From Thetidibacter halocola (GTDB taxonomy: Bacteria; Pseudomonadota; Alphaproteobacteria; Rhodobacterales; Rhodobacteraceae): a DNA stretch of 64,000 nucleotides. The notes beneath the pieces are model-generated. The model had not been told where the DNA came from, did no database searches, and saw only the letters and a list, made by a program, of their open reading frames with translations. The stretch spans positions 248,001-312,000 of the forward strand of contig NZ_JAGTUU010000003.1 of assembly GCF_018224955.1 (NCBI RefSeq), given 5' to 3'. Each line of letters opens with the position of its first letter. Position 1 is the stretch's first letter. A program made the translations under genes and the position numbers. Positions 55,212 to 64,000 of the stretch are shown piece by piece.

Positions 55212-58200
55212 TCAGACCAGCACGATGTCGTCCAGCAGCCCGGCGTTCGAGGTCAACCCCTCGAAGGTGATGCTGTGGCCGCCGCCGAAATCCAGCACCA
55301 GCGTGCCGGAACTCGTGTCGGTCAGCGCCTCCAGCCGCGCCTGGTCGAGGGCGCCGCCCCAGAGGCCCGTGTCGATCTCCAACGCATCCTGGCCCAGCTG
55401 GTAGTCGCGGATGACATCGGCATCGATTCCGGCCGCGAAGACAAAGACATCCGCGCCGTCGCCGCCAACGGCGGTGTCGTTGCCGCCGCCCATGCGGATC
55501 GTGTCGTCGCCGGTCCAGCCGTCGATGAAATCGTCGCCGAACTGCACCTGGTCATTGTCGAACCACTGGTCGTTGCCGGCGCCCAGGAAGGCCCGGTCGC
55601 GGCCGTTGCCGCCCGCCACCACGTCATTCCCGTCGCCGCCGCGCAGCGTGTCGTTCTGGTCGCCGCCGAACAGCCGGTCATTGCCCAGACGCCCGAGGAT
55701 CAGGTCGGCGCCGCCCTCGCCGTAGAACACGTCGTCGCCATTGCCGCCCTGCACCGTGTCGTTGCCGGCATTGGCCCAGACCGTGTCGCGCCCGTTCACG
55801 CCGCCCTGCGCGTTGTCGAAGAACAGGTCGTCTCCGCCGCCGAGGTAGGCCAGGTCGCGCCCGTCGCCGCCAACCACCCGGTCATTGCCGTCGCCACCGC
55901 GCAGCGTGTCGTAACCCTTGCCGCCGAAGATCGTGTCGGCCCCGTCGGCCCCGATCACGCTGTCGTCGCCATTGCCGCCATCCAGCCGGTCATCGCCATC
56001 GCCACCCAGCAGCGTGTCGTTGCCGGTATTCCCGAACAGGCTGTCGTTGCCCGCACCGCCGTCCAGCAGGTCGTCGCCACCCGCGCCCGTCAGCCTGTCC
56101 TCGCCCAGATCGCTGCGCAGCACGTTGTCGACGTCGCTGCCGATGAGTTCGGCATCGAAATCGCCGAGCAGGGTATAGTTCTCGATACCGTCGAAGGCGT
56201 CCTGCCCGAAGGGCAGCGGATCGCCGGTGACAGGGTCGGTGCCATAGCCGATCCCGGTGGCGAGATCGGCGAAGACGCCAAAGCTCTGCTGCGCTCCGCC
56301 GGTCAGGTCGACCAGCACCGTGTCGGTGCCCGCTCCGCCGATGAACGTATCAAAGCCGGTGCCCATGACGAACAGGTCGTTCTGGTTGCCGCCGCGCAGC
56401 TCGTCGTCGCCCTGGCCGTCGCGGATCGTGTCGTCGCCGTCGCCGCCATAAACCGTGTCGTCCCCGTCCCCCGCCGAGATGTCGTCGCCACCGCCGAGTC
56501 CGTAGATCTGGTCTTCGCCCGCACGACCCGCAAGGTAGTTGTTCTGGTCGTCGCCCACCACGCTGTCGTCGAAATCGGTGCCCTCGACCGCCTCGATGTC
56601 GAACAGCCTGTCGATGTCACCGGCCGCGTCGGTGGCGCGGTTAAAGTTGAGGTTGACGCTGACCCCGCCCTGGGTCGAAGCCAGCCAGTATTGCACCGTG
56701 TCCCAGCCGCCATTGCCGTCGATCGTGTCCGCGCCATCCTCGCCGACAAAGCTTTCGCCGGCCGCGGAGCCGACGAAACTGTCAGCCTCCTGTGTGCCCT
56801 CGATATGATCGACATAGGTGAAGCTGTCGTTCAGCACGCCAACAACGTTCGACACCGCGGTGCCGGAGCCGTTCGGCCCGATCGTAACCACGATGCCTCC
56901 CGAGCCCTGGAGGTTCTCGTAGATCAGGTCGACGCCGCCGCCAAAGCCCGCCTCCCAGGCGGCCTGGTGGCCGATGATCGTGTTCATGCCGCTGCCCGGC
57001 AGGACGATGTCGCCAAAGCCCTGGCCCACGGCGCTGCCGGCCGAGGCGTCGATCCGGTCATTGCCCCCGCCGCCGTTCAGGATGTCGCGCGCGTTACCGC
57101 CAAGCAGCGTATCGTCGCCATCATGGCCTTCCAGCCGGATCCGGTCGATGGTGTTCGACCCCATGACCATCAGGTCGCCGAAGATCGTGCCGCGCAGCCG
57201 CTCGATCCCGGTGAAGCTGTCGCTGCCGCCGAGACCGTCGTCGCTGACCGTGCCGGCGCCGAAATCGGCGACGATGCCCGTCGTGCCGCCGCTGAAATGG
57301 GTGTCCCAGTAGTCGAGCCCGTCAAAGCCCGCGCCGCCGTGGATCGTGTCGTTGCCGCCGAGGCCCTGGTAGCCCTCGAATCGGTCCTCGTTCGAACCCT
57401 GGATCAGGTCGCCGTCCATCGAGCCGATGAAATAGTGGATATAGGTGAAACTGTCATTCACCCGCCCGTCGCCGCTCTTCACCGTGCCGGAGCCGTTGGT
57501 GCCAGAGTTGATGGTCAGGCCGCCCACGCCCGAGACGTCGCCGTAGAAGATGTCGCCGCCTTCGCCCGTGTCCCAATGCGCGGCATGGCCGAGGATCGTG
57601 TCCCGGCCCAGGCCAGGTTCAAAGAAATCTCCGAATCCCTGGGTGCCCGCGCTGCCGCCGGAGCCGTCGAGCAGGTCGTTGCCGTCGCCACCGCGCAGAT
57701 TGTCGCGCCCGTTGCCGCCGATCAGCGTGTCGCCGCCCGCGCCGCCGCGCAGCGTGTCGTCTCCGCCATTGCCGATCAGCAGGTCGAGTCCGATTCCGCC
57801 GTCGATATCGTCACTCTCGGGCGTGCCAAAGATCGTGTCGTTCTCGGTCTGGGAAACGCCGGTCAGCGTCGCCAGCAGGATCGAGTCACCCGCGGCAAAG
57901 GGGCTGGAGGCGGTGAAGTCGATCGAGCCCACGGTGCCGAGGCTGGCGTTGAAATCGTCCCATTCCGAGGGCGTGTCGATTGAGGGCGGCAGCGGATCGC
58001 CGCCGATGATGAAGTAATACTCGCCGAAATCCGGGCGCAGGTCATCGATGACCAGCACCACCGAGCCGCCCGAGGCGCCGTCATAGGTCCAGCCGATGTC
58101 GATGATCTGTGCCTCGATCTGGCCCAGGTCGACATTGTTCGGACCGCCGCTGATTCTCGGCCAGAGCGTCTCGTACAGGCCGTTGATGTCGATCGTGGGC

Positions 58201-58349
58201 TGATCGTCGTCGTTCAGTCCGTCATAGAAATAGCTGAAGCTGGTGACGCCGGGCTCGGCCGACAGGTTGAACGCGGCGGGCAGGAAGGTGTCCACCGCGT
58301 CGAGTTGGTCGTAGCGGACGTAAATCCCCTCGAGTGTATAGGTGGTCAT
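55212..58349 (-). CDS. Large RTX (hemolysin-type calcium-binding) secreted protein
   Basis: 1045 residues from MTTYTLEGIY. Residues 1-165 form an N-terminal domain of unrecognised type. From about 175 there are many GGxGxDxLx nonapeptides (GGAGGDTLIGGNGRDNL and so on) that bind calcium outside the cell. Residues about 228-395 and 433-600 are two copies of a ~170-residue module containing QGFGD, TIxGHxAxW, NGSGT and LNDSFTYxxxxxGS. The C-terminus (ITFEGLTSNAGLLDDIVLV) looks like a type I secretion signal; no Sec signal is present. Type I transporter genes are not in this window. Confidence 0.9.
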   Translation of the reverse strand: MTTYTLEGIYVRYDQLDAVDTFLPAAFNLSAEPGVTSFSYFYDGLNDDDQPTIDINGLYETLWPRISGGPNNVDLGQIEAQIIDIGWTYDGASGGSVVLVIDDLRPDFGEYYFIIGGDPLPPSIDTPSEWDDFNASLGTVGSIDFTASSPFAAGDSILLATLTGVSQTENDTIFGTPESDDIDGGIGLDLLIGNGGDDTLRGGAGGDTLIGGNGRDNLRGGDGNDLLDGSGGSAGTQGFGDFFEPGLGRDTILGHAAHWDTGEGGDIFYGDVSGVGGLTINSGTNGSGTVKSGDGRVNDSFTYIHYFIGSMDGDLIQGSNEDRFEGYQGLGGNDTIHGGAGFDGLDYWDTHFSGGTTGIVADFGAGTVSDDGLGGSDSFTGIERLRGTIFGDLMVMGSNTIDRIRLEGHDGDDTLLGGNARDILNGGGGNDRIDASAGSAVGQGFGDIVLPGSGMNTIIGHQAAWEAGFGGGVDLIYENLQGSGGIVVTIGPNGSGTAVSNVVGVLNDSFTYVDHIEGTQEADSFVGSAAGESFVGEDGADTIDGNGGWDTVQYWLASTQGGVSVNLNFNRATDAAGDIDRLFDIEAVEGTDFDDSVVGDDQNNYLAGRAGEDQIYGLGGGDDISAGDGDDTVYGGDGDDTIRDGQGDDELRGGNQNDLFVMGTGFDTFIGGAGTDTVLVDLTGGAQQSFGVFADLATGIGYGTDPVTGDPLPFGQDAFDGIENYTLLGDFDAELIGSDVDNVLRSDLGEDRLTGAGGDDLLDGGAGNDSLFGNTGNDTLLGGDGDDRLDGGNGDDSVIGADGADTIFGGKGYDTLRGGDGNDRVVGGDGRDLAYLGGGDDLFFDNAQGGVNGRDTVWANAGNDTVQGGNGDDVFYGEGGADLILGRLGNDRLFGGDQNDTLRGGDGNDVVAGGNGRDRAFLGAGNDQWFDNDQVQFGDDFIDGWTGDDTIRMGGGNDTAVGGDGADVFVFAAGIDADVIRDYQLGQDALEIDTGLWGGALDQARLEALTDTSSGTLVLDFGGGHSITFEGLTSNAGLLDDIVLV

Positions 58350-58452
58350 TGCCGAAGTCCTTTTCGTGCTGAAACGCTGTGTGCCAAACCTGTTAACCAT
58401 TGAGCCTAAGGCTCTCGTTCGAGTCGAGCAACAGGCCTGTCACAAGGCCCTT

Positions 58453-59550
58453 TCAGCGGGGGCGCGCCATGTCGGTGAGGATCAGCGCAGCGACCCGTTC
58501 GGCCGAGGCCAGCGCGCCCTCCATCAGGCCGCCCATCTCAGGCGCGGTTTCGGTCGCGGCAAGATGCAGGCGGCCGTCACGCAGCCGTGCCAGGGAACCC
58601 GGCAGCCCGTAGTCGGGATGCGACCGGGGCGGCGTCCTGTCCTGCCAGGAGGCGGTGGCTGTCTCGGCGGACCAGTCCTGCAAGGCGGTCGTGGTGGGCG
58701 CGGCGGCGTCCGGGCCGAACAGGCGGGTCAACTGCGCCAGCGCTGCCGCCCGCAGCTCGGCGGACTGTCCGGCGCGCAGGTCTGCGGGCACGCCGATAAA
58801 GCCGAACAGCGCAGCGGGGCGGCCATCCGGGCCACAGGCATCGTGGATCTCGGCCAGCGGGCCGTGCCGGCTCATCGCGTCGCCTGACAGGCCCGCCTCG
58901 CGCCAGAAGGGACGATCGTAGACCGCAACGAACTTGGCATGGCCCGCCATCCAGGTGGGGATGGCGCGCAGGCCCTGCATCGCGGCGTCCGGCAGCGGCG
59001 GGTCGAAGTGCATCCCGGCCACCAGCCGGGGCGGCAGGGCCAGCACCACGTGCCGCCCGGCGACGCGCCCACCGTCAGCCAACAGCACGCCCTCTTGCGT
59101 CACCGCCCGGACTGGGCTGGACAGGGTCAAGTGTTCCGGCGGCAAGCGCGCGGCCAGACCCTCGACCAGGCTGGAAAGGCCGCCCTCGACCCGGAACGAC
59201 CCTGCCATCGAGGCAAAGCCCATCCCGCGATGCACGGCACCCTGCGTATCCTCGAAACAGATCTCGCCCTCCGAGAACTGCTCGAAGGCGCGCAGGCCCA
59301 GATCCTCGATCAGCCGTGCGATCCGCGGCTGGCCCGGCCAGAACCAGGATGGGCCCAGGTCGATGCGGCCCTGCGGCGTGTCCAGCGCCATGATCCGCCC
59401 GCCCAGCCGGGACCGCGCTTCGACCAGCCGAAAGGCGACGCCGGCCCGGTGCAGGCGGTCGGCCAGCGCCAGGCCAGCAAGACCACCACCGACGATGACC
59501 ACGGGGCAGCGCCGGTCGCGCCCTCCTGTCGCTGTGTTGTGCGCTGTCAT
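58453..59550 (-). CDS. Flavin-containing amine oxidase family protein
   Basis: 365 residues. The N-terminal FAD motif VVIVGGGLAGLALADRLHRAGV (about 17-38) is followed by RLVEARSRLGGRIMALDTPQGRIDLGPSWFWPG, and the C-terminal HLAATETAPEMGGLMEGALASAERVA closes the FAD site. It belongs to the monoamine oxidase/phytoene desaturase superfamily, at the short end of the range. It lies between two RTX genes and may be independent of them; substrate unknown. Confidence 0.88.
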   Translation of the reverse strand: MTAHNTATGGRDRRCPVVIVGGGLAGLALADRLHRAGVAFRLVEARSRLGGRIMALDTPQGRIDLGPSWFWPGQPRIARLIEDLGLRAFEQFSEGEICFEDTQGAVHRGMGFASMAGSFRVEGGLSSLVEGLAARLPPEHLTLSSPVRAVTQEGVLLADGGRVAGRHVVLALPPRLVAGMHFDPPLPDAAMQGLRAIPTWMAGHAKFVAVYDRPFWREAGLSGDAMSRHGPLAEIHDACGPDGRPAALFGFIGVPADLRAGQSAELRAAALAQLTRLFGPDAAAPTTTALQDWSAETATASWQDRTPPRSHPDYGLPGSLARLRDGRLHLAATETAPEMGGLMEGALASAERVAALILTDMARPR

Positions 59551-59746
59551 CTGCCTGTGCCTCCGGGATGGCGTGTCGTGGCGCCTGTCCGCGGTCCACG
59601 GAGCGGCACCCTAGCGTGGTGCGTTCCAAGGTCAAACGGGCCGGTCCGGGCCGGTCGTTGCCGAGAATGCAAGGCATACGCGGCTTGCCCACGGGCCGCG
59701 GCGTGGCCACTCTGGTGCGGATGGGCAGGCAGTGGCGGGACGGGGC

Positions 59747-61312
59747 ATGGAACGGCTGACCTACTGGTATCCGATGAACGACTGGCAGCCGGGCTCTGGC
59801 GGGCCGGATGCCGCGCAGATCGCCGAGGCCGGGCAACGTCTTGCCACGCTGGGCGTGACGGAACTGGTCATCGGGATAGACGGGCGCCGGCTGAGCAGCC
59901 AGTGGAACTATCTCGACGGGTTCGACTCGCGCGCCTTCCGCGCCGACCTGGAGCGAGTGCTGGATGCGCTCTTTGCCGGCGGGTTCGACGGCGCGGTGTC
60001 CCTCATGCCGATCAACGGGCATTACGATTGGCAGACCGCGAACCATGCCCGCGCCTTCTGGATGGTCAACGCCACGCTGCGGTTCATCGAGGCCAGCGCG
60101 CATCGCGACCGGGTGTCGGGCCTCGTGACCGACACGGAATTCGCGCCGACGCCGGAGTGGCAGGGCGCCGATGACGCCGGCAAGGCCGACATTCTGCGCC
60201 AATACGTCACCCTGCTGGACGGGATCGAGGCGCGGGTGACGGGTTTTGACCCGTCCTTGCAGACCACGACCTATCACGGCGCTCAGATCGACCGGGGCGA
60301 TGCGCGCCTTCTGCTGGATGGGGTGAATTACGGCGACAGCACGGTGCTGGGCGCGGCCGTCGACCGCATCATCCTGCCAATCCGCCTGACCGACGCCATC
60401 GACCCCGGTGTCGCCCATGATTTCGACGCCCTGATCGCCCGTGCCGTTGCGCAGACCGCCAACGAACTGGCTCGCCTCGCGGTAAGCGCGACGCGGATCG
60501 TGCTGGATGTCGAATGGGAAGAGGCTCATCGCGGTCTTGGCGCGCCCAACCTCTTTGCGCAGGTGGAGGCGGCCCTCGCGGAGGCGATCGCCGATCACCC
60601 TGTCCTCGCGGGGCTTGCGGTATTCATCTCGCCCACGATCAGCAGCGTTCCCCTGCGCGACCTGCGGATCGAGGGATTGCCCGGCGCGGATCGGCTGCTC
60701 GGCACCGCCGGGCACGACACGATCCGGGGCCATGATGGTGCCGACACGCTGGAGGGCCACGCGGGCCATGACCGCCTGGAGGGCGGCGCAAGGGGCGACA
60801 TCCTGAGCGGCGGCACCGGGAACGACACGCTGCGCGGCGAACAGGGGCCCGATGACCTGGCTGGCGGCAATGGCAATGACCGCCTGTCGGGGGGCGACGG
60901 TCATGACAGCCTGACCGGCGGCCCGGGCCGTGACCGGCTCTTGGGCGGGCGGCATGACGACAGGCTGGAGGGCGGGTCCGCCAACGATTGGCTGGGGGGC
61001 GGCGCGGGGCATGACACCCTGGTCGGCGGGAGCGGGGACGACACGCTGACCGGCGGTTCGGGCGCGGATGCCTTCGTCTTTGCCGGGGCCGATCCGGGCC
61101 ACGACACGATCTGCGACTTCACGCCCGGTGAGGATCGGCTGACCCTTGGCGGCGAATGGGCACCGCCAAGCGGTCTGGAGGGCTTTTTCGCGGCGACCGT
61201 CGAGGCAGGCGGCGCGCTGGTCTACGATCCGGTCGGGGACGGTGTCTTCCGTATTACGTTGGAGGGGCTATCGCTGGCGGATCTGTCGCCGGGCGATGTC
61301 GTCCTGATCTGA
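59747..61312 (+). CDS. RTX protein with N-terminal barrel-like domain of unknown family
   Basis: 521 residues from [13 protein letters not shown]; upstream codons are unlikely. Residues 1-310 show alternating strands and helices as in a TIM barrel: [30 protein letters not shown] (Asp129, Glu131), [10 protein letters not shown] and [10 protein letters not shown] (Asp254, Glu256). The acidic pairs at strand ends recall glycoside hydrolases, but the family is not recognised. Residues about 317-465 carry RTX nonapeptides ([17 protein letters not shown]). The C-terminus [21 protein letters not shown] fits type I secretion. No Sec signal is seen. Confidence 0.8.
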   Translation: MERLTYWYPMNDWQPGSGGPDAAQIAEAGQRLATLGVTELVIGIDGRRLSSQWNYLDGFDSRAFRADLERVLDALFAGGFDGAVSLMPINGHYDWQTANHARAFWMVNATLRFIEASAHRDRVSGLVTDTEFAPTPEWQGADDAGKADILRQYVTLLDGIEARVTGFDPSLQTTTYHGAQIDRGDARLLLDGVNYGDSTVLGAAVDRIILPIRLTDAIDPGVAHDFDALIARAVAQTANELARLAVSATRIVLDVEWEEAHRGLGAPNLFAQVEAALAEAIADHPVLAGLAVFISPTISSVPLRDLRIEGLPGADRLLGTAGHDTIRGHDGADTLEGHAGHDRLEGGARGDILSGGTGNDTLRGEQGPDDLAGGNGNDRLSGGDGHDSLTGGPGRDRLLGGRHDDRLEGGSANDWLGGGAGHDTLVGGSGDDTLTGGSGADAFVFAGADPGHDTICDFTPGEDRLTLGGEWAPPSGLEGFFAATVEAGGALVYDPVGDGVFRITLEGLSLADLSPGDVVLI

Positions 61313-61319
61313 GGGCTGG

Positions 61320-61351
61320 GCCGGGCGCGCATCCGCGCAACCGCGCCCGGC
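61320..61351. terminator. Strong hairpin after the second RTX gene
   Basis: Perfect 10-bp GC stem with a 12-nt loop, starting 7 bp after the stop codon. It has no T-run, so termination may be imperfect or Rho-aided; it could also serve the convergent GGDEF-EAL gene. The rest of the 300-bp gap holds nothing recognised. Confidence 0.5.
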
Positions 61352-61611
61352 GGGATCGCTGGTTAAACGACCCGCCGCAGCGCCCCGTCAGGTGACACGG
61401 GGATGCCGGTTGGATCGCCCGCGCCCCGCCCGCGCCTGCGGTCTGCCCGCTGGCAAGCGCGTTGATCCTGTCTGTGATCGTGCATATCGGCACTGCGCGC
61501 CGCGCCCGGGCGCGGCAGGGGAGGGGCTCCCGGCGCCCGGGTCGTGTTCGACTTCGGTTGCATGCCGGGCGCATCCCAAGCGGATGCAATCCGCGCGCGG
61601 TCCCATGCCGC

Positions 61612-64000
61612 TCAGCTGCCCGTGCCGGCGCGGGCGCGGAGCGGTTCCGAGTGCCGTCCGCACCAGGCTACGATCCAGTCGTTCAGGTCCTGCTGGGCCA
61701 GCGGGCGCCCTACCAGATATCCCTGCACCTGCGCGCAGGTCGTCGAAAGCAGGAAGGCGCGATCCTCCTCGGTCTCGAGCCCTTCGGCCAGCACGGTCAC
61801 CCCCAGCTTCTGCCCCAGGTCCGAGATTGCCGTGGTAATGGCTTGCAGGTTGCGGTCGCCGGCGATGCCGGCGACGAGGCTCTTGTCGATCTTGATCCGC
61901 GACACGGGAAAGTTGAGCAGGCTGGCGATGGCGGTATGGCCGCTGCCGAAATCGTCCAGTTCCACGCTGAAGCCGGCCTTGGCGAGGTCATGCACGTTGC
62001 GCACCACGTTTCCAGCGCGTTCGTTCAGCAGCGTGGATTCGAGGATCTCAATGCAAATCCTCTGCGGATCGATCGAGGCTTCGTCAACCTTCCATAGCAG
62101 GCGGTCGACGACCGAGGCATGCATCAGCTGCGAGGTCGAGAGGTTCACGCTGATCCGTGTCTCGGTCAGTCCCAGGCCGTCGAGCATGGCCAGCGCATCG
62201 AGCACCCTGGAGAAGACCAGGTCGTCGATCGCCTCGATCAGGTGCGCGTCCTCGGCATGGGGCACGAAGGCCGCCGCGTTCAGGATGCCCCGTTCCGGGT
62301 GACGCCAGCGCGCCAGCGCCTCGAACCCGACGATCCGGTTGCTGCGCAGGTCGACTTGCGGCTGGAAGAAGGCGACGAATTCATTGCGGTCGATCCCCTC
62401 GCGGATCTGCATCGCGATCTCGACCGAGCGCACCGTCTCGTCGCGCATCGCGGGCTCGAAGAAGACGCAGCGCCCCTTGCCCGATGTCTTGGCGTGTTTG
62501 AGAGCGATGTCGGCATTGGCGATCGCGGTGCAGACGGATTCCTCCGTGGCGCTGGACACGACATCGACGCCGATGCTGGCGCCGACGCGAAAACCCTTGC
62601 CCTCGAAGGCGATCGGCTGGCCGATTGCGGTGATGAGCGACTGCGCGAAATCCAGCAGGCCTGCGTCGCTAACCTCGGTCCGGATCGCCAGCAGGAACTC
62701 GTCCCCGCCGACCCGCGCGATCACCTCGAAGGCGCCGTGAAAGCCGCGCAGCCGGTCCGCGATCTCGCGCAGAACGTGGTCTCCGGCCTCGTGGCCGTTG
62801 CTGTCGTTGATCGCCTTGAACATGTCGAGATCGACATGCATCAGGCACAGCCGTGCGGTATCGCTCAGCGCGGCGGCGTGGCGCGTCAGCACCTGAGACA
62901 GGCCGCGGCGGTTGCGCAGGCCGGTCAGGTCGTCGGTCATCGCCGCACGCTTGAGCTCGCGTTCGTGGCGGCGCAGCTCGGTCAGGTCGACATGGGTGCC
63001 GACGATGCGCACGACGCGCCCGTCGCGCCGCACCAGCCGGGCACGGGCCAGCACGTTGATCCAGTGACCGTCCTTGTGCCGCATGCGGAACTCGTTCTCG
63101 ACGATGTCGCCGTCGCTGTCGGTGAAGTCGTGGGCCGGGCGAATGACGTTGTCGACATCGGCGGGATGGATCAGCTTGCGGAACGTGTCGAAATGCAGCG
63201 GCAACTCTTCGGCGCGATAGCCGACCATCTGGAACCAGCGCGGCGAGTAATAGGTCTCGCCGGTGAGCGTGTTGAGGTCGAACAGCCCGTCCGAGGCCCC
63301 CTCCATCGCCAGCGCAAAGCGTTCCTCGCGCTCGACAAGGCGCTGCTTGTTCAGGGCGGATTCGTTCAGCAGCGCCGGTACGAACACTGTCAGCGCCAGG
63401 CCGATCAGAAGGATCAGCTCGTCGAGCGGGCTTTGCGCCGCCGCTACCTCGGCCGAGGTCGGGCGCGCGATGATCGTCCAGGTTCGTCCGGCGATGTCGA
63501 GGGTTGTGCTGACGGCAAAGGCCTCACCGACGGGGTCGTGGGGCATTTCATGCACCGAATTGGTGCCGTCCATCACCGTGACGGAGAAGGATTTCGCATC
63601 CGATGGCCCCATCACGTGGTCCATCAGCGGCGCCGAGCGGAAGACCAGGTTTAGAAAGCCGGCCACCTCGCCGTTCACCCGCACCGGGGCATAGCCGACG
63701 ATCCCCTTGCCGCCCTGCGCCAGTTCGATCGGGCCGGTGAGGCGAAAGGCGTCGAGGGCGGTTGCGTCACGCAACGCCTGGCCCGGCCCCGGCAAGGCGG
63801 CGACGTTCAGACCCAGGGCGCGTTCATTGCCGTCGAGCGGCGTCACGCGCTCGATCTCACCTGCGGCGTTGACCCAGTTGAGAGCCTGCACCTCGTCGAA
63901 ATAGGCATGGATGATGTCCGCAACATCGTCGAATTCGCCAAGTCCGGCCATCCGCTCCTTCTGCCAGCTGGCCCGGACCAGTTCGACCACGTCAATGCGG
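61612..64000 (-). CDS. PAS-GGDEF-EAL cyclic-di-GMP protein, 5' end outside window
   Basis: At least 795 codons; the frame is still open at the window edge, so the start lies beyond. The N-terminal region resembles a CHASE sensor (GIVGYAPVRVNGEVAGFLNLVF), followed by a membrane segment (LILLIGLALTVFVPALL) and a PAS domain (GETYYSPRWFQMVGYRAEELP). GGDEF is intact (RVGGDEFLL), but the upstream RxxD inhibitory site is not present. The EAL domain has GFEALARWRHP, ISVNLS, CIEILEST, ELDDFGSGH, IKIDKS and AEGLETEE, all expected for an active phosphodiesterase. It may both make and break cyclic-di-GMP. Confidence 0.93.
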   Translation of the reverse strand, partial: RIDVVELVRASWQKERMAGLGEFDDVADIIHAYFDEVQALNWVNAAGEIERVTPLDGNERALGLNVAALPGPGQALRDATALDAFRLTGPIELAQGGKGIVGYAPVRVNGEVAGFLNLVFRSAPLMDHVMGPSDAKSFSVTVMDGTNSVHEMPHDPVGEAFAVSTTLDIAGRTWTIIARPTSAEVAAAQSPLDELILLIGLALTVFVPALLNESALNKQRLVEREERFALAMEGASDGLFDLNTLTGETYYSPRWFQMVGYRAEELPLHFDTFRKLIHPADVDNVIRPAHDFTDSDGDIVENEFRMRHKDGHWINVLARARLVRRDGRVVRIVGTHVDLTELRRHERELKRAAMTDDLTGLRNRRGLSQVLTRHAAALSDTARLCLMHVDLDMFKAINDSNGHEAGDHVLREIADRLRGFHGAFEVIARVGGDEFLLAIRTEVSDAGLLDFAQSLITAIGQPIAFEGKGFRVGASIGVDVVSSATEESVCTAIANADIALKHAKTSGKGRCVFFEPAMRDETVRSVEIAMQIREGIDRNEFVAFFQPQVDLRSNRIVGFEALARWRHPERGILNAAAFVPHAEDAHLIEAIDDLVFSRVLDALAMLDGLGLTETRISVNLSTSQLMHASVVDRLLWKVDEASIDPQRICIEILESTLLNERAGNVVRNVHDLAKAGFSVELDDFGSGHTAIASLLNFPVSRIKIDKSLVAGIAGDRNLQAITTAISDLGQKLGVTVLAEGLETEEDRAFLLSTTCAQVQGYLVGRPLAQQDLNDWIVAWCGRHSEPLRARAGTGS

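Noticed and set aside
54657-57983. 1108-codon plus-strand open frame opposite the first RTX gene
   Set aside because: Antisense of the Gly-Asp repeats yields Val-Ile-Ala repeats; the RTX reading has calcium-binding motifs and proper ends.

Overview
The window is GC-rich, densely coded DNA that looks like a chromosome segment of a heterotrophic, probably marine member of the Rhodobacteraceae (Roseobacter-type Alphaproteobacteria). This rests on family content, not a species match: a VPLPA-CTERM/exosortase D sorting cassette, lone Hint-domain and RTX proteins, a DmdA-like demethylase, soxBDAG sarcosine oxidase, glnB-glnA and pntAB.

Layout. 1-2.6 kb is the end of an integrated element: a DUF932 gene and a complete tyrosine recombinase that abuts the 5' end of dusA. 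2.6-13.5 kb is core-like: dusA with a TSUP exporter and a 2OG-Fe(II)-type dioxygenase in overlapping order; DUF1289, ruvX and ccmI on the minus strand; then soxB-soxD-soxA-soxG and sodB. 13.5-33 kb holds rarD, a LOG protein, a LysM protein, an ATM1-type ABC exporter, a small CAT-like acyltransferase, glcB/glcG, a PuuD-like amidotransferase, a HemG-like flavodoxin, a TAT-exported molybdenum hydroxylase pair, an SDR, an MBL-fold protein lacking its HxHxDH motif, a rhodanese, an ICMT-like membrane protein and pntAB. 33-42.4 kb has bioY, an EEP-family protein, a DUF3445 (HODM-like) protein, two related unknown membrane proteins on either side of a lytic transglycosylase, glnA/glnB, the NAD(P)HX repair enzyme and a Hint protein.

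A tRNA-Leu(TAG) at 42.6 kb opens a more accessory stretch with long non-coding gaps and transposase remnants. It carries a compact protein-sorting system: a VPLPA-CTERM substrate gene, divergent exosortase D fused to EpsI, and a PrsT-like TPR lipoprotein. It also carries a GIY-YIG/DEDDh nuclease fusion, a DmdA-like tetrahydrofolate enzyme with an Lrp/AsnC regulator, and a PRMT7-like methyltransferase. The right end has two RTX proteins (one with a duplicated ~170-residue module, one with a barrel-like N-terminal domain of unknown family) flanking an amine oxidase, and a GGDEF-EAL protein that runs off the window.

Functional themes are one-carbon and methylated-amine oxidation (soxBDAG, DmdA-like, DUF3445), nitrogen control (glnB-glnA), NADPH supply and nicotinamide repair (pntAB, nnr), and cell-surface or secreted proteins (exosortase cassette, RTX). 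All functional calls are from reading the sequence; no database search was run.
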